A DNA stretch of 64,000 nucleotides from Alphaproteobacteria bacterium (lineage in GTDB: Bacteria; Pseudomonadota; Alphaproteobacteria; Micavibrionales; Micavibrionaceae): NCBI GenBank assembly GCA_023384135.1, contig JAHDXS010000003.1, positions 440,728 through 504,727 on the forward strand, given 5' to 3'. The translations under genes were made by a program, and so were the position numbers. This document shows, piece by piece, positions 55,221 through 63,857 of this stretch; position 1 is the first letter of the stretch, and each line of letters starts with the position of its first letter. A model generated the notes under the pieces. The model was not told the origin of the DNA and made no database searches. It saw nothing but the letters and a program-made list of their open reading frames with translations.

Positions 55221-56086
55221 TCCTTCGGCCAGCGCCGGTGCAGCCACAGCCATTGCTCGGGACGCTCTCTGATCCAGCGCTCCAGAACGCCGTGCGCCTC
55301 CGCGATCACCGTCTGGGCGGGCAGGGCTTCTCCCGCCGCATCGAACAGCGTCAGCGGCGCCTCGAACGTGCCCCGAAAATGACAACCGGAAAGCCGCTCC
55401 ACCTTCGCCGGAATGACCGGGCAGCGGTAGCGCTGCGCGAGTTGCACGAAAATCGGGTTGGTCATGGCCTCATGCCCGAAGAACGGCACGGAAACACCCT
55501 CGTTATATTTCTGGTCGATCAGGATGCCCAGAAACCGCCCATCGCGCAACGAGCCGAGAATCGCCCGGCCGCTCTCCGCCGATTTCGGAAAACCGCGCAG
55601 CCGCCCGCCCAGCGTCCGCGCCCGGTCCAGAAGCTTGGCGGTCCACGGGTTGTTCGGCTCACGGTAGGTCAGGTCGATTTCCTTCCCCAATTGCGTGAGG
55701 AACGCCGCACAGTTGATTTCCCAGTTTCCGAAATGCGCTCCGATAAACACCGCCGGCCCGCCACCCTCCAACAAGGGTTTAAGCGCATCCTCGCCCGCAA
55801 TCTCCGTATAATCGCGGCTGAGGCGTTCAAGATGCGGATACTCCGCGATGACCCGGCCCAAATTATCCCACATCCCGCAGAGAATCTCCTCGCGCCGCAC
55901 TTCGGGCAGGTGGGGAAAGGCCAGCGCGATATTCGCCCGCGCCTTGCGCGAGACGGCCATGCGCGGCCCCAGCGTGCGCCCGGTCCATCCGCCGAACGCC
56001 GAAGCCTTTTCCGGCCCGAGAAGGCGGAACAGCGCAAACAGAAGATGGAGTAGGGCGGCCTCGACCGCGTAACGAAGGCTCTTCAT
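55217..56086 (-). CDS. Lipid A late acyltransferase (LpxL/LpxM/HtrB family)
   Basis: A 289-residue inner-membrane acyltransferase with an N-terminal helix (about 6-22) and the HX4(D/E) catalytic motif GAHFGNWE. DQKYNEGVSVPFFGHEAMTNPIF (core) and RRWPK near the end, which matches the LHRRWP of the family, complete the picture. It adds a secondary acyl chain to lipid A. It is third in waaA-lpxK-acyltransferase, overlapping lpxK by ATGA. Whether it is LpxL or LpxM cannot be told. Confidence 0.9.
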   Translation of the reverse strand: MKSLRYAVEAALLHLLFALFRLLGPEKASAFGGWTGRTLGPRMAVSRKARANIALAFPHLPEVRREEILCGMWDNLGRVIAEYPHLERLSRDYTEIAGEDALKPLLEGGGPAVFIGAHFGNWEINCAAFLTQLGKEIDLTYREPNNPWTAKLLDRARTLGGRLRGFPKSAESGRAILGSLRDGRFLGILIDQKYNEGVSVPFFGHEAMTNPIFVQLAQRYRCPVIPAKVERLSGCHFRGTFEAPLTLFDAAGEALPAQTVIAEAHGVLERWIRERPEQWLWLHRRWPKD

Positions 56087-57102
56087 GCGTCTTTATTCCG
56101 GCCTTCAAAGTTGAGCTTCGCGCGCAGAAAACGTTCCATCCACTCCGGCTCGTCGAAGGACAGCGTGATCGGCAAAACCTCAATCCCGTCGCGCTGTTCG
56201 GGCGCAAGGCGCATGTAATCCTTCTCCGTGGTAATCAGCTTCGCCTGCACCTGCCGCGCCTCGTCGCGCAACCGCTGAAGATCGAGCGCGGTATAGGCGT
56301 GATGGTCCGCGAACGGATGAAACCGCACCACCCGCACCCCGTGCGAAACCAGAGTCGCCCGGAATTTTTCGGGCCGCCCCAGCCCGGCGAAGGCGATGAA
56401 GGGGGAGGAGGTATCCGGCTGCCCCTGCATTTTGATCTTTGCGGTAAAGACCGGAAGCCCGTCCGGTAACTCGTCGCGCACGTTGCGCGCATCGTGGCCG
56501 ATCAGGATGACGGCCTGCGCCCGCGCGAACGCCGCATCGGGCCGTTCGCGCAAAGGTCCGGCGGGCAGCAGCCGCCCGTTTCCAAACCCCGCAGCGCCGT
56601 CGATGACCAGAAACGAGAGATCCTTTTTAAGCGCCGGATTCTGGAACCCGTCATCCATCAGAACAAGGTCGGCCCCATGCTTGAAGGCGGATTGCGCGCC
56701 CGCAACGCGGTCCCGGCAGACAATCACCTTTGCCCCGCGCAACGCCATGAGCAGGGGTTCGTCCCCCACGTCCCGCGCATCGTGGACAGCGGGATCGACC
56801 CGGATCGGCCCGAAGATGCGTCCGCCATACCCGCGCGTAAGAATATGGGGCAAACGCGCCAGACCAGAACGGCTGATCAGATCGTAAAGCGCCAGAACCG
56901 TGGGCGTCTTCCCGCTGCCCCCCGCGACGATATTCCCCACGCACACCACCGGCCCGGCCACGCTTTGCGGATTGGCCTTTTGTCGCTTGCGCGACTGCAT
57001 GACATCGTAAACATACGAAAACGGTGTGAGGGCGCATTCCAGCTTCCCTGCGGGGAAGTCCGGGCGCCTGTACCAGAAACCGGGGGTCTTGAACGTAGTC
57101 AT
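56083..57102 (-). CDS. lpxK: Tetraacyldisaccharide 4'-kinase
   Basis: A 339-residue membrane-associated kinase that phosphorylates the 4' position of the lipid A precursor. The P-loop VGNIVAGGSGKTPT is the LpxK form; LTRGYGG, DVGDEPLLMA and VLMDDGFQNPALKKDL (core) follow as expected, and HPFADHHAYT is the conserved late motif. It is coupled by ATGA overlaps to waaA before it and the acyltransferase after it. Confidence 0.97.
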   Translation of the reverse strand: MTTFKTPGFWYRRPDFPAGKLECALTPFSYVYDVMQSRKRQKANPQSVAGPVVCVGNIVAGGSGKTPTVLALYDLISRSGLARLPHILTRGYGGRIFGPIRVDPAVHDARDVGDEPLLMALRGAKVIVCRDRVAGAQSAFKHGADLVLMDDGFQNPALKKDLSFLVIDGAAGFGNGRLLPAGPLRERPDAAFARAQAVILIGHDARNVRDELPDGLPVFTAKIKMQGQPDTSSPFIAFAGLGRPEKFRATLVSHGVRVVRFHPFADHHAYTALDLQRLRDEARQVQAKLITTEKDYMRLAPEQRDGIEVLPITLSFDEPEWMERFLRAKLNFEGRNKDA

Positions 57103-58433
57103 GCGCGCACCGTCCTGTCCGCCTTGGCTTCAGGCAGGTGCAAGCGCAAAACCGGTTCGATCTCGGCCATCACCCGGTCGATCACGCCCGATTTTTCCGC
57201 AGCGAAGGCCTGCCCCTTGGAACGCTGGGCTTGTAAACTGTCCGCGTTCTTAAAAAATTCCGCCAGCGTTTCGATCAGGGCCTTTTCATCCGCAAGGCGC
57301 AGCGCCGCCCCGGCGCGGCCCATATCGTCGTAGATCTGTTGGAGATTTTGGATATTCGGGCCATGCAACACGGCGCAATCGAGCTGCGCGGCCTCCAGCG
57401 GGTTATGCCCGCCGCCGCCGTCGTCGCTGAACGACCGTCCGATACAGGCAACCGGGCAAAGCCTGTAAAAGAGGCCCAGTTCCCCAAGCGTATCGGCGAT
57501 ATAAAGATCGTCCTCAGGATGCGGCAGGTCCGCCTGCACCCCCCGGAAACGAACCCCGAGCCCGCAATCGCGCAAAGTGTCCGCAATTTCCGCCCGCCGC
57601 TCCGGGTGGCGCGGCACGACGATCGTCAGGAGACCGGAAACCCGACTCTTGAGCGTGGCATGAATCCGGGCGGCCATCGCTTCCTCGCCTTTATGCGTGC
57701 TGGAAAACACCCACACGGCGCGTCCGGCCGTGGCGCTCTGGAGTTTTTCCAAAGCCTGCGGATCGCATGAAAGAGGCAGGGCGCTATATTTCAGATTGTC
57801 CGTGACCGCAAGCCGTCCGGAAAAACCGAGACTCCGTAAGCGCACGGCGTCCTCATCGGTCTGCGCCATAACCAGCGCGAACGCACGCAACATCCGCGCC
57901 GCCAGCGGCTTTGCCCAGAGCCAGGCCCGGAAGGAGCGCGGCGAAAGTCGGGCATTGACCAGAATCGCAGGAATATTCCGTAACCGTAACCCTTCGAGCA
58001 TATTGGGCCACAGCTCGGATTCCATCCAGAACACAAGATCGGGCCGCCAGTGATCGAGGAACGCCTCCACCCAGCGCGGATGATCCAACGGGCAAAACTG
58101 GTGAATCGCACGGGGGGGAAGCTTACCCTCCACGATCCGCGCGGAGGTAACGGTACAGGTTGTGACAAGAATATTAAGCGCCGGATAAGCCGCGCAAAGC
58201 TTTCGGATCAGGATGAGCGCGGACTGCACCTCGCCCACACTGGCGGCATGAATCCAGACAAGGGGGCCGTCCGGCCGTTGAACGCTGATTTCGCCCCGCT
58301 TTTCCCGCACGCGGTCGGCCACTTCCTTACCCTTGATCAGGCGGCGGTCCAGCAGGGACGCAAGAAAAGGCGCACTGCGACCCGTAAGAAAACGGTAGGT
58401 ATGGAAAAACAGAAATCCGGGAGCGTCGTGCAC
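57099..58433 (-). CDS. waaA: Kdo transferase
   Basis: A 444-residue GT30 enzyme adding 3-deoxy-D-manno-octulosonate to lipid A. The N-terminal WIHAASVGEVQSALILI (with the catalytic Glu), VTTCTVTSARIV, VFWMESELWPNML and VWVFSSTHKGEE are conserved family segments; the C-terminal VACIGRSFSDDGGGGHNPLEAA binds CMP-Kdo. It is the first gene of the lipid A unit; the 145-base gap upstream shows no gene. Confidence 0.96.
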   Translation of the reverse strand: MHDAPGFLFFHTYRFLTGRSAPFLASLLDRRLIKGKEVADRVREKRGEISVQRPDGPLVWIHAASVGEVQSALILIRKLCAAYPALNILVTTCTVTSARIVEGKLPPRAIHQFCPLDHPRWVEAFLDHWRPDLVFWMESELWPNMLEGLRLRNIPAILVNARLSPRSFRAWLWAKPLAARMLRAFALVMAQTDEDAVRLRSLGFSGRLAVTDNLKYSALPLSCDPQALEKLQSATAGRAVWVFSSTHKGEEAMAARIHATLKSRVSGLLTIVVPRHPERRAEIADTLRDCGLGVRFRGVQADLPHPEDDLYIADTLGELGLFYRLCPVACIGRSFSDDGGGGHNPLEAAQLDCAVLHGPNIQNLQQIYDDMGRAGAALRLADEKALIETLAEFFKNADSLQAQRSKGQAFAAEKSGVIDRVMAEIEPVLRLHLPEAKADRTVRA

Positions 58434-58578
58434 GTCTGGTCTTGCCTTCCTATGCGTCTAAGCGGCGCGAAAAAGACGCGCCCGGCCAAGAGGGCCCGAA
58501 AATCAACGAAAGCAAGAATAATACACGGCGTTCAAACGATCAAACCCGAAAACATGCGCAACAGGCCGGAGCAAGGGA

Positions 58579-59457
58579 TCAGTTCGGCTCGCAACGGTTG
58601 TTGACCGGAACGTAGCGGCAGCCCGGAATGATACAGACATGCTCGTTGTACGTCGGCGGTGCAACGGAGGTTCTGTTCACGACAACACCAGTCGGAATGG
58701 CGATGTTGTTAGCGTTTCCAACCACACAGTTGTTGGGGTCGAGGAACGGAAGGTAGGTCTGCATCGGATCGGGTGCCCACGGCGGCGTATTGATTGCAGT
58801 CGTCAGGTTCGCCGTCCACGAGGCAGGAACGCCCACGCAACGGGTGGGCAGGTAACGCTTGTCAGGCTGCGTGCTGTATTGCTGGAAGGTATAGAAACCA
58901 TCTTCCGCCGGGTTCGAGGCAAAATTGATACATTTGGCCGCTTCCCAGACCCGTCTCATCATATCGCAGGTGTACGTTCCGCCGTTAATCGGGTTCGCCA
59001 TCGTATGCGTGATCGTCTGTCCGGCCGCATGTCCGCCAAGCATGTCGTAATAGCCGAAATTCGTGGTCACGAAGTTTCTAAGCGAAGTTCCGACAAGGCG
59101 CTCCAACGCGTTATCCATACTTGTGCTCGAGAGCGGGCTGCCGAACTGTGTGGTTTCGCTGAACATCTCATCGGCGTGGTCGGCCAACTCCCGCAGGAAC
59201 ATATCGAAACATGTATATTCCATAACACTGTCAGGCTTCAGTATCAGGTTTTGATTCTGGGTAATTTCGCGCTGGGCTTCAAGCCACGCGCGCGCAGATA
59301 GAGTTTGATAGTAAAGGGAGTCGCAAGGGGTGCTGGCGATCGGTGGAGGTGCCCCGGCCTCGGCGGTCTGGACGAACAAAGGGCTCAGACCTCCCAGGAT
59401 TCCGGAAAGCGCAACAAACAAGCCTCTCTTCCATGCTTTTAGCCCGATAGATGCCAT
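58579..59457 (-). CDS. Secreted cysteine-rich protein, paralogue of the 59529 gene
   Basis: A 292-residue protein with a signal peptide (cleavage near AEAGA, about 34). It shares with the next gene KPDSVMEYTCFDMF, (Y)TCDMMRRVWEAAKC, IPTGVVVNR and the C-terminal CIIPGCRY...C, and nine cysteines at matching places, probably paired as disulfides in the periplasm or outside. It is the shorter member. No known domain recognised. It lies 71 bases downstream of its paralogue on the same strand. Confidence 0.75.
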   Translation of the reverse strand: MASIGLKAWKRGLFVALSGILGGLSPLFVQTAEAGAPPPIASTPCDSLYYQTLSARAWLEAQREITQNQNLILKPDSVMEYTCFDMFLRELADHADEMFSETTQFGSPLSSTSMDNALERLVGTSLRNFVTTNFGYYDMLGGHAAGQTITHTMANPINGGTYTCDMMRRVWEAAKCINFASNPAEDGFYTFQQYSTQPDKRYLPTRCVGVPASWTANLTTAINTPPWAPDPMQTYLPFLDPNNCVVGNANNIAIPTGVVVNRTSVAPPTYNEHVCIIPGCRYVPVNNRCEPN

Positions 59458-59528
59458 TTCTCTTACCCTTCGCGTTTCACACCGCTATTCTAAACAAAAA
59501 AACCATAGTTTCGCAAATCTTTAACATC

Positions 59529-60692
59529 TCAGGGCGGGGGTGAACAGGTCCCCGCCGTATAATTATACCAGCAGCCCGGATTCGGGCAAAACATATCGTT
59601 ATGCGTGCTGTCCGCAGGCGTAATGGTCGTTAAGGACACGCCCGCACCCGCATAATCGTATAGCGTATGCCGCCGGATATTAACCGTCAGACCGGTCGGA
59701 ATGGGGGGAAGGCAGTTATAAGTCACAGCCCCAACGGTGGAGCCGGGGGCCATAATCTGCTCAAAGTAACGCAGCACCCCGTCATAAACCACAAAGAGGA
59801 AATCACAATTATTGGCCACACGGATGATGTCGTTGGTGATGTTCGTATTGGCGTATGGCCCGCCGCCCGCCGCCGGACAGCGCGGGTTTTCAGAAATCGT
59901 CATCGGTGTGTTCGACCCCGATCCGGAGGCCATGCTATTACCCGGGGAACATTCGTTGATCAGGATGCGCGGGTCCTCGGTTGAAAGCGTCTCGAAGCTG
60001 AAAAATTGGTCGTCTTCGCCGAAATCCCGGCACTTTGCGAGTTCCCAGACAGTCTGCATATGCGAGCAGTCATAGCTGTTCCCGCCGATTGAGGTCAGGT
60101 TCATGGTATTATCGACCGAACTCTCGCCGCCCAAAAACGTGTGGGCAAAATTATTGGTGATATAATTTTCGAGAGTATCAAGCAGGAGGGTATCCAGAAC
60201 GATATCCAGATGGTCGTCGTCGTAATTCACGCTGTAAGTCGTAGAATCGGTCTCATCCGCCGTCTCAAGGTCCACATCACGGGAATCGAACGTGTCGGCT
60301 TCGCTGAAGATCATCCCGGCATTGTGGGCGGTGAGGGCGATAAACTGATCGAAGCAGGTATATTCAAGAACGCTGTCGGGTTTGTTAATGAGCTGCTCGT
60401 TAATAATAACCTCGCGGCTGGCCTCCATATAGGCTTTCGCGTAGATCTGGTTCATGAAGTTACCGTCGCACATCCCGCCCGTATAGGGCGCGGCGCGTCC
60501 GGTCTTCGGCCCGTTAAGCGCGGCGTCGGTTCCGGCCGTGGTGTCGGTATTCACATCATAATCGGTGCAGGGAAGACCCGGCGTACAGGCGGCTCCGGCA
60601 TGGACGGGGGAGGCGGCAAAAAGAACGCAGACCAGCCCGGCCAGAAAGACCGGGGCTAAACCCAAAAAAGACCTATGGCTGCGAAGTACCAT
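59529..60692 (-). CDS. Secreted cysteine-rich protein, paralogue of the 58579 gene
   Basis: A 387-residue protein with a signal peptide (cleavage near VHAGA, about 33). Landmarks shared with the shorter paralogue: NKPDSVLEYTCFDQF, (Y)DCSHMQTVWELAKC, IPTGLTVNI and C-terminal CPNPGCWY...C. It has two extra regions: an acidic stretch (SRDVDLETADETDSTTYSV) and a Gly/Ser insert (SMASGSGSNTPMTI) with two more cysteines. It starts two bases after the stop of the small secreted protein upstream, so the genes are co-transcribed. Function unknown. Confidence 0.75.
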   Translation of the reverse strand: MVLRSHRSFLGLAPVFLAGLVCVLFAASPVHAGAACTPGLPCTDYDVNTDTTAGTDAALNGPKTGRAAPYTGGMCDGNFMNQIYAKAYMEASREVIINEQLINKPDSVLEYTCFDQFIALTAHNAGMIFSEADTFDSRDVDLETADETDSTTYSVNYDDDHLDIVLDTLLLDTLENYITNNFAHTFLGGESSVDNTMNLTSIGGNSYDCSHMQTVWELAKCRDFGEDDQFFSFETLSTEDPRILINECSPGNSMASGSGSNTPMTISENPRCPAAGGGPYANTNITNDIIRVANNCDFLFVVYDGVLRYFEQIMAPGSTVGAVTYNCLPPIPTGLTVNIRRHTLYDYAGAGVSLTTITPADSTHNDMFCPNPGCWYNYTAGTCSPPP

Positions 60693-60694
60693 CC

Positions 60695-61156
60695 CTATCC
60701 TTCAGTCCGCCCGTTTAATACATACGCCATCGAGGGAGGATCCCATACGAAGATATCATATTCATAATCGTTGTTGTTACTCCGAAATGCAAGAATATCC
60801 TGCACCCCGGCGTGATAGGAATCCCCAAGCGCGAGCTTTTTTGCAGAAATTTTACCCAGCAAAACCAGGCTTTGCCGGGCATCGGCCAGAATTAAAAACG
60901 TGCAAAACCCCTGCGGATCATAGCATTTCAGGGGCTTGAGCACATATTCAGCGATCCCGTCCCGGTTGAGGTCGGTCATGGCCACCGCATACCCGCCCAG
61001 ATCCATCCCCATTTCACGGCTGACCCAGTCCGAAAGCAGCACCTTGGCACTGACCGGTAAGCTTGGACCGTAATTCAGAGGCTCAAAAGCATGGGCGCGG
61101 CTTAAAAACCCTAAAGTGACAATAAAAGCGGCCAAAATTCTGATAAAACAGCGCAT
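60695..61156 (-). CDS. Small secreted protein with an EF-hand-like acidic loop
   Basis: Read from ATG 61156 (MRCFIRILAAFIV), about 153 residues; the TTG at 61171 is in frame. A signal peptide ends near RAHAF. DLNRDGIAEYVL is the calcium-binding-like loop found in FG-GAP/VCBS and dockerin-type proteins, followed by a hydrophobic strand FCTFLILAD. It is two bases before the 387-residue paralogue and 89 bases after DUF3126. Family not recognised. Confidence 0.65.
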   Translation of the reverse strand: MRCFIRILAAFIVTLGFLSRAHAFEPLNYGPSLPVSAKVLLSDWVSREMGMDLGGYAVAMTDLNRDGIAEYVLKPLKCYDPQGFCTFLILADARQSLVLLGKISAKKLALGDSYHAGVQDILAFRSNNNDYEYDIFVWDPPSMAYVLNGRTEG

Positions 61157-61259
61157 CGTCGTAATCCACAAGATGTCCGCAGCAGACGTGAAATTGTATC
61201 AAAAAACCGCAAAAATCGCCAAAACAAAGAAATCGACGCCCAAAAAGCGCCGAAATCTC

Positions 61260-61478
61260 TTATTTAAGGTCAATATCGAGAATCGCGATATTGAGGTCGT
61301 AAGACGTATCACCGTCTTCGGTGTCCTTATAAATTGTGCCGACAAACTCCCCGTCCAGCAACACTTCGACGGAATCCTGCGCCCGTTCGCGCTTTTTGAG
61401 GGTCACCCCCGAGATCTTAAGCTTCCGCGCCAGATATTGTTCGAGCTTCCTGAGTTCGTCGGATGTAAAATGCGTCAT
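61260..61478 (-). CDS. DUF3126 protein
   Basis: A 72-residue protein: FTSDELRKLEQYLARKLKI (core), VEVLLDGEFVGTIYKDTEDGDTSY and LNIAILDIDL match DUF3126, a small alphaproteobacterial family of unknown function. Its ATG overlaps the stop of the PlsC-like gene (ATGA). Confidence 0.9.
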   Translation of the reverse strand: MTHFTSDELRKLEQYLARKLKISGVTLKKRERAQDSVEVLLDGEFVGTIYKDTEDGDTSYDLNIAILDIDLK

Positions 61479-62278
61479 GATGTTCCCCTCTGGTTCGTTG
61501 TAAGTCTATCCCGGTGCAGCCCCTTGGATACGTGGTCATGGCACTGCTTGGCAAGCGTTTTCCGGTCCGGATGCTCCGCCGCACGAAGGGGCGGATGGAA
61601 CGTCAGCGCCAGAACGGCCCCCCGGCTCTTGGCAAACAGCCACAAATGCGTATGCAGCGGCGTGTCCATCTCGTTGTGCCACGCGTAAATATCCCGCACC
61701 GCCTGCGTGTCCGGCGGCCGCCCGTCGGCGGAAACCAGCTTGAGGGTAAAGGGCTGGATCAAAAGCGTATCCCGCACCTGTTCGCGCAGGGCGATGGAAA
61801 ACAGGCTCGATTTGAACGGCACGACGCTCTGCCCATCGGTCGATGTTCCCTCCGGAAAAAGGATCAGGCTTTTGCCTTGGCTCAAAAACTTGTCCAGCGC
61901 GTCCTTCTCCCGCGTGGCGTCCGCACGCGAACGGCTGATGAAGGCGGTCTGCTGTAATTTGGACAGAAACCCGAACAGCGGCCAGCTCTCAACGTCCTTC
62001 TTAGCCACGAACGACCCGCGAATCACGCTGCCGATGGCGGGAATATCGAGATAGGAGAGATGATTGCCGACGAAAAACACCTGCCGGCCCCGCTCCGGCG
62101 CCCCCTCGACTTGAATACGGATGCGCAAAACCGCGCAGATGGCCTTGTGCCAGAGGTGCGGGAGGAAATACGCGCCCGGCCCCCGGTGGACCGCGAGCAA
62201 GAGCATCTGAAAAGGGCAGGCGAGAATCACAAGCCCGGCAAAGGCCGTAAGCTTGATGACGGCGATCAGGCTCCTCAT
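61475..62278 (-). CDS. olsA: PlsC-family acyltransferase, probable OlsA
   Basis: A 267-residue 1-acylglycerol-3-phosphate acyltransferase-type protein. An N-terminal helix (about 5-28) precedes the NHLSYLDIP motif (NHx4D), then FVAKKDVESWPLFGFLSKLQQTAF (core), and FPEGTSTDG. Directly after olsB (ATGA overlap), the natural reading is OlsA, which acylates lyso-ornithine lipid; some OlsA proteins also make phosphatidic acid. Confidence 0.85.
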   Translation of the reverse strand: MRSLIAVIKLTAFAGLVILACPFQMLLLAVHRGPGAYFLPHLWHKAICAVLRIRIQVEGAPERGRQVFFVGNHLSYLDIPAIGSVIRGSFVAKKDVESWPLFGFLSKLQQTAFISRSRADATREKDALDKFLSQGKSLILFPEGTSTDGQSVVPFKSSLFSIALREQVRDTLLIQPFTLKLVSADGRPPDTQAVRDIYAWHNEMDTPLHTHLWLFAKSRGAVLALTFHPPLRAAEHPDRKTLAKQCHDHVSKGLHRDRLTTNQRGTS

Positions 62279-63132
62279 GCCTCGTCGGCGTCCGGCCCGC
62301 CCATCCCCGGCATGGTGCGCTGGATTTTCCGCTCGTAATATTTGCGGTAACGCTCGGTCATCAGGGTCGTCTGCACGACGATGCAGACATCCGTCGTGTT
62401 GAACTGCTCGTCAATCACCGCGCCGCCCCCGATGGTCGCACCAAGGCGCAGATATCCTTTGATCAGCGGCGGCAGGCTCGCGAAAACACGCTTTTCGTTG
62501 AAGGACTCCTTCGGCACGATATTCATCTCGACGTATCGGTGCGCCAGTGCCACGGGCCGGATGCTGGCCTCGGTTGGATGATAATGGTGGAGGTATGAAA
62601 GTTGCGGACCGAGCGCCTGAATATCCGTCCCCGGAAAGCTTGCACACCCGAACAGAAGGTCGATCTTGTGGTGTGTTATATATTCTGCGATGCCCTGCCA
62701 GAGCAGATTGAGAATCGGCTTTGTGCGGTAGGGGGCCAGAACACAAGACCGCCCGAGCTCCAAAAGCGACTGCCCCGACCGCACCAGCGGCTTAACGTCG
62801 TACTCGTCCTCGGAATAGAACCGCCCGAATTTCTGCGCCACCTCCTGCCGGATCAATCGGTACGTCCCGACGATGGTCTCCCGGCCCGTGGCCGGATCGC
62901 GCGCCAGAACGATAAGATGGTCGGCAATCGCGTCGAACGCGTCAAAATCGCGTTTCTGCGCCAGCATTTCCGCGCTGGGTTCGGCTTTATATTCTTCATA
63001 AAAAACGGCGTAGCGTAGTCTCTGCGCTTCCTCAATCTCGGCACCCGAATTCGCAAGCCGGACATATGCAAAGGCTGAGGGGGAATCGGCGTCTGTTATG
63101 GCGGGAGGAGGGGCTGCTGTCATCAGGCTCAT
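62275..63132 (-). CDS. olsB: Ornithine N-acyltransferase OlsB
   Basis: A GNAT-like acyl-ACP-dependent N-acyltransferase; start taken at ATG 63132 (285 residues), since the longer reading begins with a TTG at 63171. Seen: QRLRYAVFYEEYKAEP, (F)DAIADHLIVLARDPATGRETIVGTYRL (core), LELGRSCVLAPYRTKPILNLLWQGIAEYI and YLRLGATIGGGAVIDEQFNTTDVCIVV, all in OlsB order. With OlsA it makes ornithine lipids, phosphorus-free membrane lipids often induced by phosphate limitation. No Pho box was found by eye. Confidence 0.88.
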   Translation of the reverse strand: MSLMTAAPPPAITDADSPSAFAYVRLANSGAEIEEAQRLRYAVFYEEYKAEPSAEMLAQKRDFDAFDAIADHLIVLARDPATGRETIVGTYRLIRQEVAQKFGRFYSEDEYDVKPLVRSGQSLLELGRSCVLAPYRTKPILNLLWQGIAEYITHHKIDLLFGCASFPGTDIQALGPQLSYLHHYHPTEASIRPVALAHRYVEMNIVPKESFNEKRVFASLPPLIKGYLRLGATIGGGAVIDEQFNTTDVCIVVQTTLMTERYRKYYERKIQRTMPGMGGPDADEA

Positions 63133-63324
63133 AAAAAAATGTTTCGCCCGCACCGCCTTCGGATCAATCAAAAATTATCCTGTGCGCGCGCATGCAGTGT
63201 TCCAAAGGCGATATCCTAAAGAAACCCCCGTTATGGTCAAGCGGATTGTGCCCGGCCGGGCATTTTATGACGGGCGCTGTACGCGCCTTTACCTGCGGCC
63301 TCGGTTCGCGTTAAAATTCCCTCT

Positions 63325-63789
63325 ATGAGTCAGCTCCACACCTCGATCCTGTTCGTCTGCACCGGAAACATCTGCCGCTCCCCGACGGCCGAGGGTATCC
63401 TGCGCCACAGGTTGCAGGAGCACGGCAGGCTGGATCATTTCACAATCGACTCGGCGGCCACGCATTCATGGAACGTCGGCAACCCGCCCGACCCCCGAAC
63501 CGCCGCAGTCGCAAGGCAAAACGGCGTCAGCCTAGACGGGCTGAAGGCCCGCAAGATCCGGCCCGCAGATTTTCAAGACTTCGGACTGATCCTCGCGATG
63601 GACAATACCCACCTCGCCACCCTTCGCGCTCACGCGCCGGACGACGCGGCGGCCCAAATCCGGCTCTTCATGGAGGGCGCGGAGGTGCCCGACCCATACT
63701 ACGGAGAAATAGAGGGCTTCCACAGGGTTTATAATATGATCGACCGGGGCGTTGAGACTCTGCTGAAAGGTATACTTGCAAAACAATGA
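63325..63789 (+). CDS. Low-molecular-weight protein-tyrosine phosphatase
   Basis: A 154-residue phosphatase with the P-loop VCTGNICRSPTAEG (Cys12, Arg18) near the N-terminus and the general acid Asp in VPDPYYG. Related enzymes dephosphorylate BY-kinases; the copolymerase at 46508 could be a partner, although its C-terminal tyrosine cluster is missing. Divergent from olsB across a 192-base gap with no recognisable gene. Confidence 0.95.
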   Translation: MSQLHTSILFVCTGNICRSPTAEGILRHRLQEHGRLDHFTIDSAATHSWNVGNPPDPRTAAVARQNGVSLDGLKARKIRPADFQDFGLILAMDNTHLATLRAHAPDDAAAQIRLFMEGAEVPDPYYGEIEGFHRVYNMIDRGVETLLKGILAKQ

Positions 63790-63857
63790 CCGCTTGACAA
63801 AACCCGCCTACAGACGCTCAATGCCCGCAAGGGCCGCACCCGAACGGATCAGGCATC

